Notes under the pieces: generated by a model
The model's database searches: none
What the model was told of the DNA's origin: nothing
What the model saw: the letters and a program-made list of their open reading frames with translations, nothing else
In this document: positions 23,613 to 34,469 of the stretch, in pieces
Position numbering within the stretch: position 1 is the first letter of the stretch
Layout of the letters: every line of letters starts with the position of its first letter
NCBI GenBank assembly: GCA_037176845.1
Contig: JAYKXP010000011.1
Span: forward strand, 248,001-312,000
DNA length: 64,000 bases
Direction of reading: 5' to 3'
Source of the DNA: Paramarasmius palmivorus
Taxonomy: Eukaryota; Basidiomycota; Agaricomycetes; Agaricales; Marasmiaceae
Position numbers and translations under genes: made by a program

Positions 23613-25173
23613 TCATGCATATCCGTCTTTTCCTGGTACAACACCATACGCAGGACCGCCCTTTCCGAACATCTTCTTCAAGTCCGACACCAGCTCCTTT
23701 GGCTGCTCATGCGCTGCGAAATGTCCACCGTGATCATGCTCTGCAGTGAACACCAGATTCTTGTCGGCGTACCACCTGAGAAACTAGTGAGAAATAACGT
23801 TGGTTGAAGAAATGGTAATTTGTACGCACGATCTTGGGCCCAGTCCAATTTCCTTCGGGAAGAACGAATAACCTGTAGGGATGGTAGGCTTTGGACCGGC
23901 TTCAAGGCCCCCAGACTGAGAAACCTCGTAATATGTCCTAGCAGTCGCAGCGGGTCCTGCCCGCGAGAACCAGTAAACAGAGATCCACGTCAAAACTACA
24001 CGATGCGCACAAGAATCAGTGGGTCGTTCGGTAGACGTACTCTCGAGAACAACTTGCCTTCATCATCTTCCCAAGGGTAACTGTCCGTCCATACAACCAG
24101 TTTCTCATAAATCCATGCTAGTAGCCCGACTGGCGAGTCCGCCAAGCTATACCCGATTGTTTGAGGTTGAGTTGCCTGTTCTTTGAAGTAGCCTGAGCCT
24201 TTTTCCCAGAACCACTTCGAACGCTCAAGCGCTTTGAGGTCTCTCTCGGTATATGTCGATGGATCGGCACCTTCTGGAGGAGTAGATAGGCTAAATCATG
24301 GGCAGTTTCAGTCTCGAAGGTCTCAAGCATCATGGGAACTTACAAAGGTGAGTTGGTATGCCAAGCCTTGACATGCTTTCCGCCATAGGTGTGTGCCATA
24401 GTGCGTGTAATCTTCACGGTAACTTCCGTGAGCGCGTGGGTTGTCACATAGAGTAATGGAACGAACCGCATAGCCCCAGTCTCCACCTTGAGTAACTGAA
24501 GGGAAACGAAATTAGCGATCCCGAAGTCACCACTGTGCGTCAAAACGTACCATATTCGGTGTATCCAAGTGCCTGCATTAGTTTGTGTCCGGTCTGTGTG
24601 ATAATGCATCAAAGTCTGAGAAACGTATCTAGTATGAGCGAAGAGCATACCTCGGCGTACTTGGCCAGGTTGAATCCCTTCTTTTTCGTTCCTTGAGAGA
24701 AGCCGTATCCAGGCAGACCGAGTGCAACGACATGGAAGCTTGGTGCGCCGGGCGAATTAGCCGTTAGGAGCGGCAAGATCTTTCGCACTTCGAGAAAGCT
24801 CCCGGGCCCTAGCAAACCAGGTTAGCTATCATGAACCGATCGAGAGGACTACAACATACATCCATGGACGAACAGCAGCGGGATAGCATTTGGAACCTCG
24901 CTCTTCTTGTAGATGTAATGGATATTCAGCACGCCGTGCCCTTCGACCTCGATATCCCTCGTGAATTGTGGCAGCTCCTCGTTCAACATCTTTTCGTACT
25001 TCCTCCAGTCGTAGCCATCCTTCCACCTTGCTAGCAGCCTACGAATATCTGCCGAGCGGAACGCCATAGTCCCATCCGGCATCATCGAGCTCGTCTGGAA
25101 GACGACTGAGCTCGAGCTTCTTTTTCAGAAGGTCAAGAGCTTCGTCGGATACTGTGATCTTGAATGAAGACAT
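23613..25173 (-). pseudogene. Epoxide hydrolase EH3 with a frameshift in exon 1
   Basis: Same gene plan as EH1 and EH2, ATG at 25173, TGA at 23613. In exon 1, near 25052, the plus strand reads CTGCCGAGCGG where EH1 has CGGCCAGCGG, one base more, so the EHN domain falls out of frame. Downstream parts are intact: [24 protein letters not shown], the lid segment and [10 protein letters not shown] downstream ATG in the shifted frame (about 25085) could start a protein lacking the first 40 residues. It is therefore a young pseudogene or an N-terminally truncated enzyme. Confidence 0.65.
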
Positions 25174-26218
25174 GGGGGATAAGGAATGGTGTTAAGGCGA
25201 CATGAAGGGAATTTATATGTTGTGATTGGGGGTGTATTTGTCATTGCGAGTTAGCAGATAATGGCACTCTAGTCCGAATCGTGAGTAATGGTGTCGAGTG
25301 AGAAGGCCATCCTATTCAGCTGACATATCAAAGATGGTAAGACGCCGTCGGCCTTGTGCTGAGAACATCGGTGACATTGTATATCCCAGAAGAAGGCATG
25401 CACAGATCCGATGGGTCCGACCGTCAGTAACAGCCAACTGCCAACTCAGCAGCAGAAGGACGTCATATCGCTTGAATTTGCGCAGAACCGTGATTGGGTT
25501 GAGATATTCCGAAGAGACTCTGTTCCAATGGCCGCCGAACCTATAAGGGTGATCCAATTCTGAAGTATGCATCTAGCGGGGTCGAGTAGAAGTCATGTAT
25601 GGGCTGGGTCCCTGTCGAGAGCTCGGAAAAGGCACCTGCTCACATATAAACGTGAGTAACCCTCAAAGGGCTATGCGAAGTCGGAAACTGACTCTGAAGA
25701 CAAAGGGGCAGTTGTGTGACCTTATGCGTGACGCTGGGTCATATATCGTACATGGAGGAGGAGGAGGAGAATGGCAGCAGGTCCCGTTGCGGCGCGCGGA
25801 ACAGCCGCTCATGGTGAGAAACAACCTTTCTCCCTGACCACCATCACCTCAACTTTACTCTCGATCTGCGATTCTAGATGAGGGGCCGATGTTACTCACC
25901 AATAAGTGGATGGTAGCCTATGATACGAAGAGGCAAGTTTTTTGTCTCTAATCTCTTTCTGTTATCTACATGTCCTCATAGAGACATGTTTGACAGGTTT
26001 GATCCTCTTTCGCAAGGAGCTCTTCAAGCTATGATGTTCCTTGTTGTGGATTCGGGCCTTTATGAGCTGGTTATGGCTGCTGTGGGCGTAGAGAACATCT
26101 CAGTACAGTTAAGACTGTTCAGCTTCGGTCTGTCTCACTCAAATCTTTCGCGGATGGAACCACCTCAAAAATATCCTTTGCGTCCCTGCTCAGTTCACCA
26201 CTCGCACCTGGACAACCC
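25174..26218. other. EH3 promoter and spacer
   Basis: Matches the spacer 19784-20758 of unit 1 with more divergence in its left part. No gene is supported. Confidence 0.45.
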
Positions 26219-26590
26219 GTGTCTTTCTATCCAGAGCATTTTCGGTCAACCTCTGCCATTCTCGAACAACTATCACCATTATCTCCTGCACCATTCACCG
26301 TCACGACCAGAACTATGTTGCACTTCGTATCGCTGCCCCTTCCACCACTCGATGCACATCATGATCATGCCAGAACTCGAACTCACTCGGGTTCGTTTGG
26401 TCAAAGGATACTCCTTCAGCCGAGCCGATTGACCAAACTACGGTCGCCAAAGGTGGTCTTGAGCCCAGAGCTTTACCTCGCAGGAGCAGGAAGAAAGCGC
26501 TTGCGGCTGTTCCACCCAATGAAGACAAGGGCTTTGATTTGTTCATGGAATCGGTTCCTCGGTGTACGAGTGTACGTCTTTGGACGATTC
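26219..26590 (+). pseudogene. Family A, copy A2, degraded
   Basis: The frame corresponding to A1 and A3 starts with GTG instead of ATG at 26219. It keeps the STSAILEQLSP-like N-terminal half but loses the reading phase around 26400-26440, where bases are missing relative to A1. The basic core and acidic end are then in another frame. Confidence 0.6.
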
Positions 26591-27088
26591 GGATGTAGAC
26601 CACATTATGCGGAACACCTGTATTACATTGCCATTGGACAATCACATATACCTTTGGCAGACTATCCTCCTGATTCCTGAAACGACGGTACCCAAAGCAT
26701 CTACCGCTTGCTTTCTTTCTACATCGTTTGCTACCACCCCGAAATTTCGAGTCTTTCATAATGACACGGGTCCTAGAGCACTTTCCGAGCGACCAAAGTC
26801 ACGGTAATGCCTTCATGATCACTAACGAAACGAACTAATCGACCTCTTTTTGCCTTCCACAAACCCTCTGCGATACTCATCGTCCTCAATGATCCTACAA
26901 CACCTCATGCAGGCGGACATAAGGCTAAAGCTCGATCATATGCCCAAAGCGTGGGATCTATTCTCGATCGTGCGCCCACAAAGTTAAAAGACGAACAGAG
27001 GCAACTTGCACAGCATTCGCTTTCTTGAAAGTGAACCTTTACCATCTCTGCTTTTGCATCGAGAAACTACTACTTCTTGCGCTCCAAA

Positions 27089-27581
27089 ATGTTCGTCTCA
27101 ACTGCTAAAATTGCTCTTCCTACCAATGTCGACGCTACCGCGGTATGTTCCCCTTTTACGCGTCGATTTTGAGACTAGCCCCTTTACTCACTCGGGAGTT
27201 TCATAGCTGTCTGGGTTCGTGCAGGCGGCCATTATCGACATGGTTGATACTCGCGATGGCACTAGTGAGTTATCTGGTGTTGACTTCGTGCCGGAGATGG
27301 AGGTAGCGAAGGATTTGATGAGTGTGCTAGCCGATTTTGTTGCTACTGACGCCCCACAGCCCAACCCTATCGAAAGGACCCCCTTTACATCTATCGGCAA
27401 TATACCGAGTGCAAGGCCAACTATCACAACTAGGACCACCACCACTACAAGCCAACGACGAAGCCGTAGCCAGAAGGAAAATGTCAAGCCCCTATCCACG
27501 AAGAACAGCAAGCGCAAGAATCGTGCTACACCAGGGTCTTTGGTCGAAGTCATGCTTCGACCTACGACAAGACCCTGGTGA
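27089..27581 (+). CDS. Family B, copy B2: small unknown protein
   Basis: Two exons (27089-27142 and 27225-27581), the same structure and length as B1. Changes from B1 are mostly single substitutions (for example MFVSTAK for MFTSTAT and EVAKDLM for EVAEELM), with no frame disruption over about 138 codons. The basic C-terminal half and LRPTTRPW end are kept. Function unknown. Confidence 0.55.
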
Positions 27582-27991
27582 ATGGTTTGATTTCACTTTC
27601 CTCTTCTCTGGATGTTGGTGCTGAATATGGTGGTCAAGGTCGTGAGGTGCCCCTACACCCGCACCTCTGTGTCAATTATACCGGTACGTTTGTGGTCCTG
27701 ATATTTACCTTATTCGGTTTGTTGATATGTTACTTGCCAGGCTAGACATACCTCGGTGGATCGGTTTGGCTTTCTTCTCACCTATACCCCATTTACTTCC
27801 GTTCTTCGTTGCGCCACACAAGTTCTGATCATTATCTTACAGTGCATCGCGTCAATTCTCTCCATGGTTCAAGCAGACGAAAAAGATAAGTCCCTTTTCA
27901 TACTCCCATAACTATCTCCGAGTCTGTCCCCTGTTTCTGCCGTTTCTGTACTACTGTCATATCCCTCTGGTCCCTCTCTGGTTCTAGCGTC

Positions 27992-28800
27992 TTGATCCTG
28001 TGCTGTCTGTGGGCTTCTACTGTGTTCTATGGCTGCTACTGGGTCTCTCTAGGGTTCCCGGTTCCGAATCTCTCGACTCTGCTCCGGGCTCAATTCTGTA
28101 GCTACTACTTCGTCTTCCGCTTGGTTCTCTGTTCTTCGCTCGCTCGTGCTCCTACTACATCGTTCTTAGGCTCCTTTTCGTTTCTCTTTCCATCGGTACA
28201 TTGCTCATTCCTCGCGTTTTTGACAGCCCCCGAGTCTCGACGGCTCCTGCACGTTTTCCTATGGTTCGTACACCGCCACATCATTCTTCGTTCACCTGTT
28301 GACGTGTTTCTGTTTTCTTTAGGTGTCGAGCAATCGACCCGTAAGTTGTCCTATTTCTTTATCCCAAAACTGATGCTTGCACCTTTAGATTTCGTTGGGT
28401 CACGGTGGCATGGAGTCTGGTCGTTGCAAAAGGTTCGCGCTTTTTTCCACGTTCTTTTCGTAGGTTGTTACTGACGCGGTTTTGGTTTCCTCAGGTGTCG
28501 AGCAATCGACCCGTAAGTCATCCTAATTCTTGTTTATCCCCAAACTGATGCTTGCACCTCTAGATTTCGCTGGGTCATGGTGGCACGGAGTCTGGTTGTT
28601 GCACAAAGGCTCGCGCTTTCACCTTCTTTTCATGCGTCGTTACTGGTGATGTTTCAGGAGCGCCATTCGTTCCTGTGAGTAAAGTTGTTGTCTTTGATTT
28701 CCCCGACTGATGCTCAAGTACTTTCAGAAAAGTTGGCGTACAAGCATCATGAGTATACGAACGTTGGCCTGACTCCGCTACCCCGCCTACTCTAGCCATA
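27992..28800 (+). other. Family C, copy C2: repeated, spliced-looking exon array
   Basis: Same layout as C1. The 18-base exon-like piece lies at 28323-28340 and 28495-28512 (period 172). Each is followed by GTAAGT and an intron-like stretch with CTGATGCTTGCACCT before TAG, then by pieces at 28389-28432 and about 28564-28608. A last short piece near 28660 ends in GTGAGT. If all are spliced the frame stays open to about 28765, but in a different phase register from C1. The third donor reads GCTCGC rather than GTTCGC. Confidence 0.5.
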
Positions 28801-28905
28801 TGTTGAAAACTAGTATTACATTTCATTTGTGCCCTGTTTCATATGTACATTCTGTCAATATTCTTCGTTCCCAAAACATAGTATTCCAAAGAAACCCGAA
28901 CGCGT

Positions 28906-29305
28906 TTAGCAGCTGAGCTGGCCGCACTGCACGCAACTAGTACGAATGCCGTAGTCGCAAGTCTGTCCAGTGTTTCCGTTGCACTCAAAGACATGCCCGT
29001 TGGTACAAGCTTTATTGATAGCTTCGTTACCGCAGAACTGGCCTTGGATCTTGTTACAGAGGCAACTGGATGAGACGCAGGCCCTCTGTAATTATGTAGT
29101 ATGAGATGCCGTACCCGACGAAGAAAGAAACAGAGCGAGTACTCACGGCGTTCAGTTCATGCTCCTCGAGAGGGGCGGGTACGGCAACGGTGGCTGCGTT
29201 GCTGGTGACAGCAAGGGTGATGATAATAGCGAAGATGGCGGTGAACTAGGGCAAAGAGTGGGTTAGCATCGACTCGAGTATGATAAGGTAGATGAGTACC
29301 TTCAT
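28906..29305 (-). CDS. Small secreted cysteine-rich protein
   Basis: Three exons: a 5' exon encoding only Met-Lys, then about 29248-29146, then about 29087 to the TAA at 28906. The product is about 94 residues. A hydrophobic signal peptide (FTAIFAIIITLAVT) is followed by a short acidic propeptide-like region and a mature part with ten Cys in about 59 residues (for example ACVSSSCLC, QFCGN, FECNGN, QTCDYG, CVQCGQLSC). Ten paired Cys suggest five disulfides. Such proteins in agarics include effector-like and fruiting-related secreted proteins, and the role here is unknown. Confidence 0.75.
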
Positions 29306-30860
29306 CGTAGATTGTAGAAGGCTCGAGGTAGTGTTTTGTTAGCACTGGGGTATGCTGCAGCCATTCGTAGGTCTTTTATACTTTCAGGTCGATCACCGGG
29401 ATGCTGTCTCGAGGAGCTGAAGTTTAGCTGGAGTACACGCCCAGGTTTGGTCTGGATAGTAAACGACAGCTGTGTGGTAGGTAATTGGTGGCCTGTTCCT
29501 GTATCATGCTACCTCGAAGCTGGCAGCTGGAATTTTGACAGGTATCGACAGTTAATCAGAGGATGTGAAGTAGAACGTCGGAGATGGGTGAACGAATACG
29601 TTCCGCAGCATGCGAGTTAAAGCGTTGAAGGTGTACTAGTACTAGCTATGGATCGACTTGAGCTTGGGCCTTCAATGAAAATGGGGGAGAGCCTCGAGTG
29701 AGTCAAAGGGAAGAAGGACGACGTAGAGGCTGTCGACATGGACATGTTGATCAAGTATCGATGGGGCCTGAAAACCAAATTCATTGTCAAACGGTGTACG
29801 GTCATAAAAAGGATCGAGGCGCTAACTAGACTGATGGTCCACTGGGCTTGAGCTCGTAGGGATATTCATGAACCGTTAGTGACCCAATTCACAGAAACAC
29901 GGTAGGGTCGAATAATAAATGGGTTGAGGTTATGTCTCGATCTTGATTCCAGAGGTCTGAAGGTACACATGCATTCGTTGATCCTCCGAAGACATCGTGT
30001 ACGTTTTGAAATCTTCCGAGCTTTGAGCGTTGTGACAGTTCCTTCCTGCCAGTATCGATACTTGAAGCTGGGTTCTAAGCCTCGAATCCAGAGTGAGAGC
30101 GAGTACTAGCAGAACATCAATAGGTGTGCATTCGAAGGGATGGACTACGCTGCACTCACCTATCTGTGTAACTTCCACGCTACGAGGAGTCTCGAAAAGT
30201 CATGTTGCTGCGTTCCGTGCCATTCTCTAGGCTTCTAGCTTGAGCTCGGCGTGATTGAGGTGGTTGCAACCTGCAAGGCGGTTGTGTGATGCGGCAGCGA
30301 AGGACTGGGAAAGCCGCCGGAAGCCGGAAACCGCCGGCAATTCGTACCTCTCCAAATCAGAAATCTCAGGCATCACCACTGGCACCTCAAAGTCAAGCCT
30401 CAAGTGCAAGCTTCAATGCCTCAATGCCTCAATATTCAATGTGCTACTGTCTACTTCAGCCGCTGATAAGACCTTAGTGGCCCGGGGAGCTCAAGGGATA
30501 GTGGGAATAGCAGGGGGCCTAGCGGTGAGTTTCGCGACATTCTGTGATAGTATCGGTTTCATCAAGCAGGCCGTCTCAGAAATCCCTCGGTCACTTCTCG
30601 CAACATTGAAGAGCAAGTACTAGTCAATTGCAAGCAGCTGTGGACATTGGCCAGTCATTCTCTGTCTGCCCATACCTACCAGTCTCGGTCTCGGTCTCAG
30701 TCTCAGTCGCTTTGGTCTCGGTCTTGCCACTGAAACAACCTCTCAAAAACTCATAAATACATGCTTCCAACGCTACCGTTCATCCAGAACAACTTGAACT
30801 TGAACCACAACCATCATCATATTACTTTGCTCAACTCTGCCACTCGCATCTAAACAAACC
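29306..30860. other. Spacer, no confident gene
   Basis: Several short open frames occur. The longest, plus strand 30255-30623, encodes about 122 residues with one Gly/Ala-rich hydrophobic segment near its C-terminus, but no domain or splice support. At 30682-30707 there is a short TCGGTC/TCAGTC tandem repeat. From about 30720 the sequence resembles the A1 upstream region. Confidence 0.4.
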
Positions 30861-31265
30861 ATGCCACTCTCCCCAGAGCCCTTACAATCGACCTCAGCTG
30901 TCACCCTCGAACAACTCTCACCATCATCTACCACATCCTCTACTCTCATGAACGTCGCAAACACTTCGCTCACCATCATGCCGCCCTCAGGGGCGGCTGT
31001 ACCCCGTTCACCTCCACATGCATACCAGCGCGTCAGCCCTGGCTCATTGAGCGAACGCAGGGGGTACATATACACTATCGCGTTCCAAGCAGCGAAACCA
31101 ATCGGTCAAGTCGCGGTCGCGAAAGGGGATCTTGAACCTAGAGCAGGTTCATTACCACGTAGGACCCGAAAGAAGGTTCCTGCACCACCCAAAGTTGTCG
31201 AAGAAAAGGGTTTCGAGTTGTTCATACAACCATGTACGTCTCCGGATGATTCGGACGACGAATAG
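30861..31265 (+). CDS. Family A, copy A3: small unknown protein, intact
   Basis: A single open frame of 134 codons. The N-terminal half is rich in Ser, Thr and Pro (SPEPLQSTSAV, TSLTIMPPSGAAV). The conserved core is ERRGYIYTIAFQAAKPIGQ followed by AKGDLEPRAGSLPRRTRKK, and the end is acidic (PDDSDDE). A1 and A2 carry lesions, so this is the only intact copy in the window. It belongs to the third, older A-B-C set, which has no epoxide hydrolase. No known family. Confidence 0.6.
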   Translation: MPLSPEPLQSTSAVTLEQLSPSSTTSSTLMNVANTSLTIMPPSGAAVPRSPPHAYQRVSPGSLSERRGYIYTIAFQAAKPIGQVAVAKGDLEPRAGSLPRRTRKKVPAPPKVVEEKGFELFIQPCTSPDDSDDE

Positions 31266-31879
31266 ATATCATGTTTGCGTTCTGTGATTTGCTTGTATAT
31301 GCTATACTTTACCATTGGACAATCATACCCATTCAATATCTACTGTATCGTGTGAACCAGAAAAGCATCATCTTCGCAAACTGTCAATATCGAGAACGTC
31401 GATGGCGTTCAAAGTGACCAGATGACGACATCGTCTCTTTTTCCTCAACCACGTTGTGCTCAGTCCTATCGACCAAACCTCGTTGGTACCTACCGTCTGA
31501 TGGGGGCGAGAACTGACGAAGAATTAGAGATGAACGGGTCTGGTAGCTAGCTAAAGGTACGTTCCAAACCCGAAATACTCTGTTCAACAAACTCACGCAT
31601 TCCTTTCGTCCAGGAATTTAGAGCAGAACTTGAAGCTTGAAGGATTGAAATTATACGTGTCTCGATCTTAACTCTACAGATACGGATCCACGCATACATT
31701 CTACATGTATCTCGATACGTAGTTGACAATCCAAAAACAAAAACTTCACCAAGTCGCCGTGTTTTGCAGAACTCGTAAACTACCTGAACGTAAACGCGTA
31801 AACGCGTAAACCAAGCCTTCCACTCTCCTACTTTCCAGGTTGTCTAGTACGATACCCTCAGGATCACAAGGCGACTTTA

Positions 31880-32240
31880 CGTAGCATTCGATATTGCCAC
31901 TACTACTCTACCAACGTCAACGCTACCGAGGTGCGCTATCTGTCTACGCATCAATTTTGAATTTAGACCCCTTTACTAACTCGCCTTTCTGGGTTCGTGC
32001 AGATAACTCTCTTCGACATGATTACTGGTCTGCTAAAGAAGAGCCTCAATCCGCAGAGTCGACGAACGTTTTGGCTGATTTTGTCGCTACAGCCCAACTT
32101 ATCATCGTCGAAAGAGCCTTTTTCACCTCGATTGGCGATAGACACGATGCAATACCGACTATTGCTGTTTGCAAAGCAGGAAAATATTAAACCCATAACC
32201 CCGAGTCTGAAGAACAACAACCAGGGTCGGTAACTTCAAC
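31880..32240 (+). pseudogene. Family B relic (third copy)
   Basis: Similarity to the B1/B2 intron and second exon is clear in GGTTCGTGCAG and in the LADFVAT and SIGD-like coding pieces (about 32070-32150). No ATG stands at the expected place, and the frame is broken by deletions and stops. Confidence 0.5.
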
Positions 32241-33389
32241 TTACGACGAGGCCTTGGCCCTGCTCGCTTCGGTTTCTGCTGAACGTTCTCGCCGCTCGGT
32301 TGTCGAGACAACCCAATTCGGCTGCGATGTCGCTGGTACCGGTGTGTCTTCCTTCCGTTCAGTTCGTTCATTTCTCTGACGTAGTTGGTAGTATCCAGGA
32401 TACTCGATGTTTGGGCTTGGTTCTTCGTTTGCCGTGAACGATACATCGAGTTTCTCTTCTTTTTTTCTGTTGCTGGCAGCCTCTGACTTGAAGTTGTTTC
32501 GTTCGGTGTGCTTCGCGTGGCTGCAGACAAACGACGGTACGTCTTTTTTGCTTTGCCTCGTGTTCGCCATGGCGATTGACGTATTCAGCAGGTTATTGTC
32601 ATGCTCTGGATGTATCCATCTGGAGGTTTCGTTCTTCTGCATTGTGCAGTTCTCGCCATCAGATTACTACTCTATTTATTCGTTACTGGTTGCTACTTCC
32701 GGTTTCGATCTACGTCGTCCCGCTTATCTCGGTTCCTTTCTTCATCTACCCACACCCCTTTTGCTTATCCGTTCGTTGTCTATTCAGCGCCGACATCTTC
32801 ACAACAGTCGGCACGTCCTCATTAATTCTTGCCACTGTCAGTTCAAATCAAGGTTTGGCTATCATCGTGTCACCGCGTATCCCAGCGTTAACATGTTGGT
32901 CTAGATAGCAAGCCAATGGCACCCCGTGAGCCATTCTGTTTCTTTTTGTCTTCCCCGCTCACGCTTGAACCTCTAGGCTCCTAGCATGGCTATGAGGTAC
33001 GCATCGTGCTTTCCGAGCGTACATCCCAGTGGAAATCTTCTTTGTTAACGTTTCTGTTCCTGTTAGGTTGTCTCGTTCAACGTTTCCGTAGGGATCTAAA
33101 GACCAATTAATCGCTCCCGTAGGTCGTCGTAATTCTCTGTTTGTGCTCCGACCTGATGCGAGCGTCTTTAGATTCTGTTGGCCGGGGAGCGCCTAACATA
33201 TACCCAGCGCTTCAATTTTCCATTTACCCTCGGATGACATCCGATAGATGTATATCCATCTTTCCCATGCTCCTTTTTCAATGGTGTCTACATCAACATC
33301 TTACGCTGCAATGCTTCGGGTAGCTTCCGAGTATTGGGTGTATATAACACGCAAGGATTTTCTGGTTTCGATATCAAAGAACAACGAAC
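32241..33389. other. Spacer with degraded family C sequence
   Basis: A long hydrophobic plus-strand open frame (32407-32904) occupies the position of the hydrophobic exon of C1 and C2. Splice-like pieces CTGATGCGAGCGTCTTTAG followed by ATTCTGTTGG near 33160-33185 match the family C punctuation. Intact repeat exons are not seen. A GTAAACGC triplet repeat lies just upstream at about 31788-31812. Confidence 0.4.
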
Positions 33390-34292
33390 ATGGCTGAAGA
33401 ATACAAACGCGTCATCCTCGTTACTGGTTCCAACACTGGTATCGGCTTTGACATTGTCAGGCTACTCGCCGCGAAGGGACATACACTGTACCTATCGGCA
33501 CGAAGGGTCGATGCTGGAAAGGAAGCACAGTGAGTTGTTTATTCTGACGTTCGATTGTGACGCTCAAAATCTTATTAGACAGAAACTCAAGGATGAATAT
33601 GGTCTAGACGTCAAATTTGTGCAGCTGGACATACATGATATCAAATCAATTGAAGCCGCGAGGGACACTATCGACAAGGAAGAAGGAAGGCTCGACGTGC
33701 TCGTCAACAACGCAGGTAAGGGTAGGCCAATAATTCTATAATCGTCTCATCCTAACAATGTTACTAGGAACCGGCGCCATAGGCGAATCCCAAAGAGCCG
33801 ACACAATAGACATGAACGTCCTCAGATCCGTCTTTGAAACCAACTTTTTCGGCCTCGTCCAAACCACCGTTACCTTCCTCCCACTCATCCGCAAAGCCAA
33901 GCCCAGCTACGGCAACATCGTCCAAAACGGTATGCGTGGAGGATCGGCTACCTTCCAGACTTCGCCTAGGGCACGTACGGAATGGGCAGCGTACTGTACC
34001 AGCAAATCGGCGATGAATATGTATTCAATTGCGTTGGCCAGAGAGCTGAAGAAGGATGGGATTAGAGTGAATTGTTTGTGTCCGGGGTTTACCACGACAA
34101 AGTTGAATCATTTTGCGCCGGGTGGAAAGACGACGGAGGAGGCTGCGAGTTTGTTTGTGGAGTGGTGTTTGTTGGGACCGGGGACTGAGGAAAAGACTGG
34201 CAAGTGATTCTTTTATTGACTGTAGGCTAAAGAGCTGAGATTGTTGTTTGATAGGTCTTTTCTGGAGTGATGAAGGAGAGATACCGTGGTGA
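33390..34292 (+). CDS. Short-chain dehydrogenase/reductase
   Basis: Exons 33390-33530, about 33579-33714 and 33768 to about 34197, then a short last exon. The protein is about 260 residues. TGSNTGIG (cofactor Rossmann motif), LDVLVNNAG and the catalytic YCTSK (Y-x3-K) are present. The Ser of the usual catalytic tetrad is not evident in NIVQNGMRGG. The natural end GLFWSDEGEIPW, typical of fungal carbonyl-reductase-like SDRs, is reached only if the last intron uses a GC donor (GCAAGT at about 34199). A GT donor four bases on gives a shorter tail ending at 34270. The enzyme probably reduces a carbonyl with NADPH. Confidence 0.82.
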
Positions 34293-34469
34293 AGGAAGCA
34301 CAATAACTCAGAGGTTCGATTGCTTGTACACACTAAAGCTCTTCTCTGAATTGCAGGGAAAGCTATGGAATTTCACAAAATGTTTACGGAATACAAATGA
34401 TTGTTATACAGAAATGAGCTAGACGATGTGGGAGGTACCTGACCAACGTTGGGTGGGGTACGGAATTTC

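Larger units (their letters stand above)
23546..28950. repeat. Tandem duplication, unit 2 (EH3 + A2 + B2 + C2 + secreted protein gene)
   Basis: Second copy of the unit at 18111-23545, in the same order and orientation. It contains EH3, the degraded A2, B2, the C2 array and the intact end of the secreted protein gene. Spacers and coding parts are both similar to unit 1. Confidence 0.75.

Noticed and set aside
23304..23807. Open frame running from the C1 array into EH3
   Set aside because: Most of it is antisense to EH3 coding sequence and crosses the duplication junction, so it cannot be an old gene.
22632..28800. A tandem-repeat protein built of CRAIDP-FRWVTVA units
   Set aside because: The first microexon suggested silent changes in one frame, but piece lengths shift the phase between units and copies. 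A single repeated protein frame is therefore not supported.
32407..32904. 165-codon hydrophobic plus-strand frame
   Set aside because: It is low-complexity and without an intact partner, and lies where the hydrophobic exon of the degraded third C copy would be. Treated as relic sequence.
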